A DNA stretch of 64,000 nucleotides from Candidatus Microthrix subdominans. Lineage in GTDB: Bacteria; Actinomycetota; Acidimicrobiia; Acidimicrobiales; Microtrichaceae. The notes beneath the pieces were generated by a model. The model made no database searches, was not told where the DNA came from, and worked only from the letters and a program-made list of their open reading frames with translations. Made by a program: the position numbers and the translations under genes. Positions 63,125 through 64,000 of this stretch are shown in pieces. Where the stretch lies: positions 310,001 through 374,000 of the forward strand of contig JADJZA010000007.1 of NCBI GenBank assembly GCA_016719385.1. Direction: 5' to 3'. The first letter of the stretch is position 1, and each line of letters starts with the position of its first letter.

Positions 63125-64000
63125 TCACTCCCGCATCGCTTCGAAACCGGAGATGACGTCGAGGAGCTCCTCGGTGACAGCGGCCTGTCGGAGCCGGTGT
63201 CGTTCTCGGTGGAGTTCGGCCAGTCGCTCCTCCACATCGCGCTGGGCGTTGTCCATCGCCACCAACCTGCTCGCCGCTACCGATGCCATGGCCTGCGCGA
63301 AGGTGCGGGTCAGCCCAGCGAAGACCGATTGGCGAACCAGCGTTGCGAGCAACTCGGTACGCCCGACGGTGTAGGTGGGCAGGCTCCGGCCTGGCCAAGG
63401 TTGACCGACCAGCTCACGGAGACGAGCGGTGTCGAAAGGCAGCAGCGGGCGATCAGCGGGTTCGAAACCGGCATGACGCCCGCGGAAGCTGGGAAAGACC
63501 AAGTGAACAGCTGGGTTGGGATCGGCGCGCCGCCAGCGATCGATACGTACGAGCAGTTCTGCTGCCCGCGGGCTGATTCCGTCGACGCTGTTGGGCAGCT
63601 CGAGCACCACGTCGGGCGGAACCCCGGTGAGTTCCAGCTCGGAGCTGAGGCGGAACCCCACTGCCACCACCTCGAAAACCGAGGTCGGACACGCGGCGAC
63701 GACCTCGGCCGCGTGGCGGGCCACCTGGCGGTTGACCGGTCCGCACAGCCCCTGGTTCGACCCGAACACGATTACCGCGCTCCGACGGGGCGGAAACCGG
63801 CTGTGCCGTTCCCACGCCACGTCGTCGGCGTCGAGATGGCGGGCCACCACCTGCAAACCCCGATCGAGGGTGGATTCGTAGATCCCCATGGCGTCTGCAG
63901 CCCGCTCGAAGTGACGGACGCTCACCGCAGCCATGCCCTTCATGGTGTGGGTGACCGACTCCAGCTCCTGAGCGCTGTCGACCCGGCGGTCGATCTGCGC
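63125..64000 (-). CDS. ATP synthase F1 gamma-subunit-like protein (5' end outside the window)
   Basis: The visible 291 residues end in LRQAAVTEELLDVISGFEAMRE, the C-terminal gamma helix that sits in the catalytic hexamer. Upstream, SAQELESVTHTMKGMAAVSVRHFERA is the N-terminal coiled-coil helix. The central Rossmann-like part has VIVFGSNQGLCGPVNRQV. The divergence from standard AtpG, with a shorter QGLCG motif context, suggests the N-type or alternate F-ATPase rather than the housekeeping enzyme. Other subunit genes would lie beyond 64000. Confidence 0.85.
   Translation of the reverse strand, partial: AQIDRRVDSAQELESVTHTMKGMAAVSVRHFERAADAMGIYESTLDRGLQVVARHLDADDVAWERHSRFPPRRSAVIVFGSNQGLCGPVNRQVARHAAEVVAACPTSVFEVVAVGFRLSSELELTGVPPDVVLELPNSVDGISPRAAELLVRIDRWRRADPNPAVHLVFPSFRGRHAGFEPADRPLLPFDTARLRELVGQPWPGRSLPTYTVGRTELLATLVRQSVFAGLTRTFAQAMASVAASRLVAMDNAQRDVEERLAELHRERHRLRQAAVTEELLDVISGFEAMRE

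Overview
The window is GC-rich, densely packed DNA whose genes repeatedly use GTG/TTG starts and 4-nt ATGA/GTGA overlaps. The gene set points to an actinobacterium: an F420-type LLM oxidoreductase, a mycobacterial-style membrane adenylate cyclase start, remnants of a furA-katG-dps order, an InhA-type enoyl-ACP reductase and many SDR, crotonase, P450 and TetR genes. My best guess is a wastewater or soil member of Acidimicrobiia, but nothing in the window fixes the genus.

Layout. 1-13.3 kb: membrane cyclase start, secreted glucosaminidase, metG, LLM/aldehyde dehydrogenase pair, split acyltransferase, methyltransferase, type II NADH dehydrogenase, HAD phosphatase, crotonase. 13.4-17.8 kb: 2OG oxygenase, VOC remnant, MazE/MazF-type pair with a frameshifted toxin, initiator tRNA-fMet with promoter and terminator, then a decayed furA-katG-dps block. 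17.8-30.7 kb: lipoprotein hydrolase, three SDRs, gpsA, FAD monooxygenase, HprK-like kinase remnant with PqqD-like protein, ferredoxin-NADP reductase, amidase, phosphotransferase and P450. 30.7-37.6 kb: PLD-like protein divergent from a cupredoxin-like lipoprotein, patatin/LPLAT pair, MarR regulator, broken phosphotransferase. 37.6-42.2 kb: ArsR, ArsP-like permease, small redox protein, DUF302, ferritin-like, tandem Usp and ZIP transporter (metal and stress handling). 42.4-43.8 kb: ISL3-type insertion sequence.

43.8-56 kb is a central-carbon block: frameshifted enoyl-ACP reductase, acyl carrier protein, 2-oxoacid dehydrogenase E2/E1beta/E1alpha, acetyl-CoA synthetase, then a PyrD-like protein and pyruvate:ferredoxin oxidoreductase. 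Three routes to acetyl-CoA (oxidative, ferredoxin-linked, acetate activation) therefore sit side by side, which suits a switch between oxic and anoxic conditions. 56-64 kb: a TetR / 21-residue Cys-rich peptide / PhyH-type dioxygenase operon, a second TetR divergent from an amidohydrolase, a SulP transporter and the end of an ATP synthase gamma subunit gene.

Two themes stand out. The first is the TetR-micropeptide-oxygenase operon at 56.1-58.1 kb, the best candidate for an undescribed small system. The second is the number of broken genes: at least nine loci show frameshifts, stops or deletions. The single-base lesions could be sequencing errors. The large internal deletions in katG and dps and the truncated kinase cannot be explained that way.
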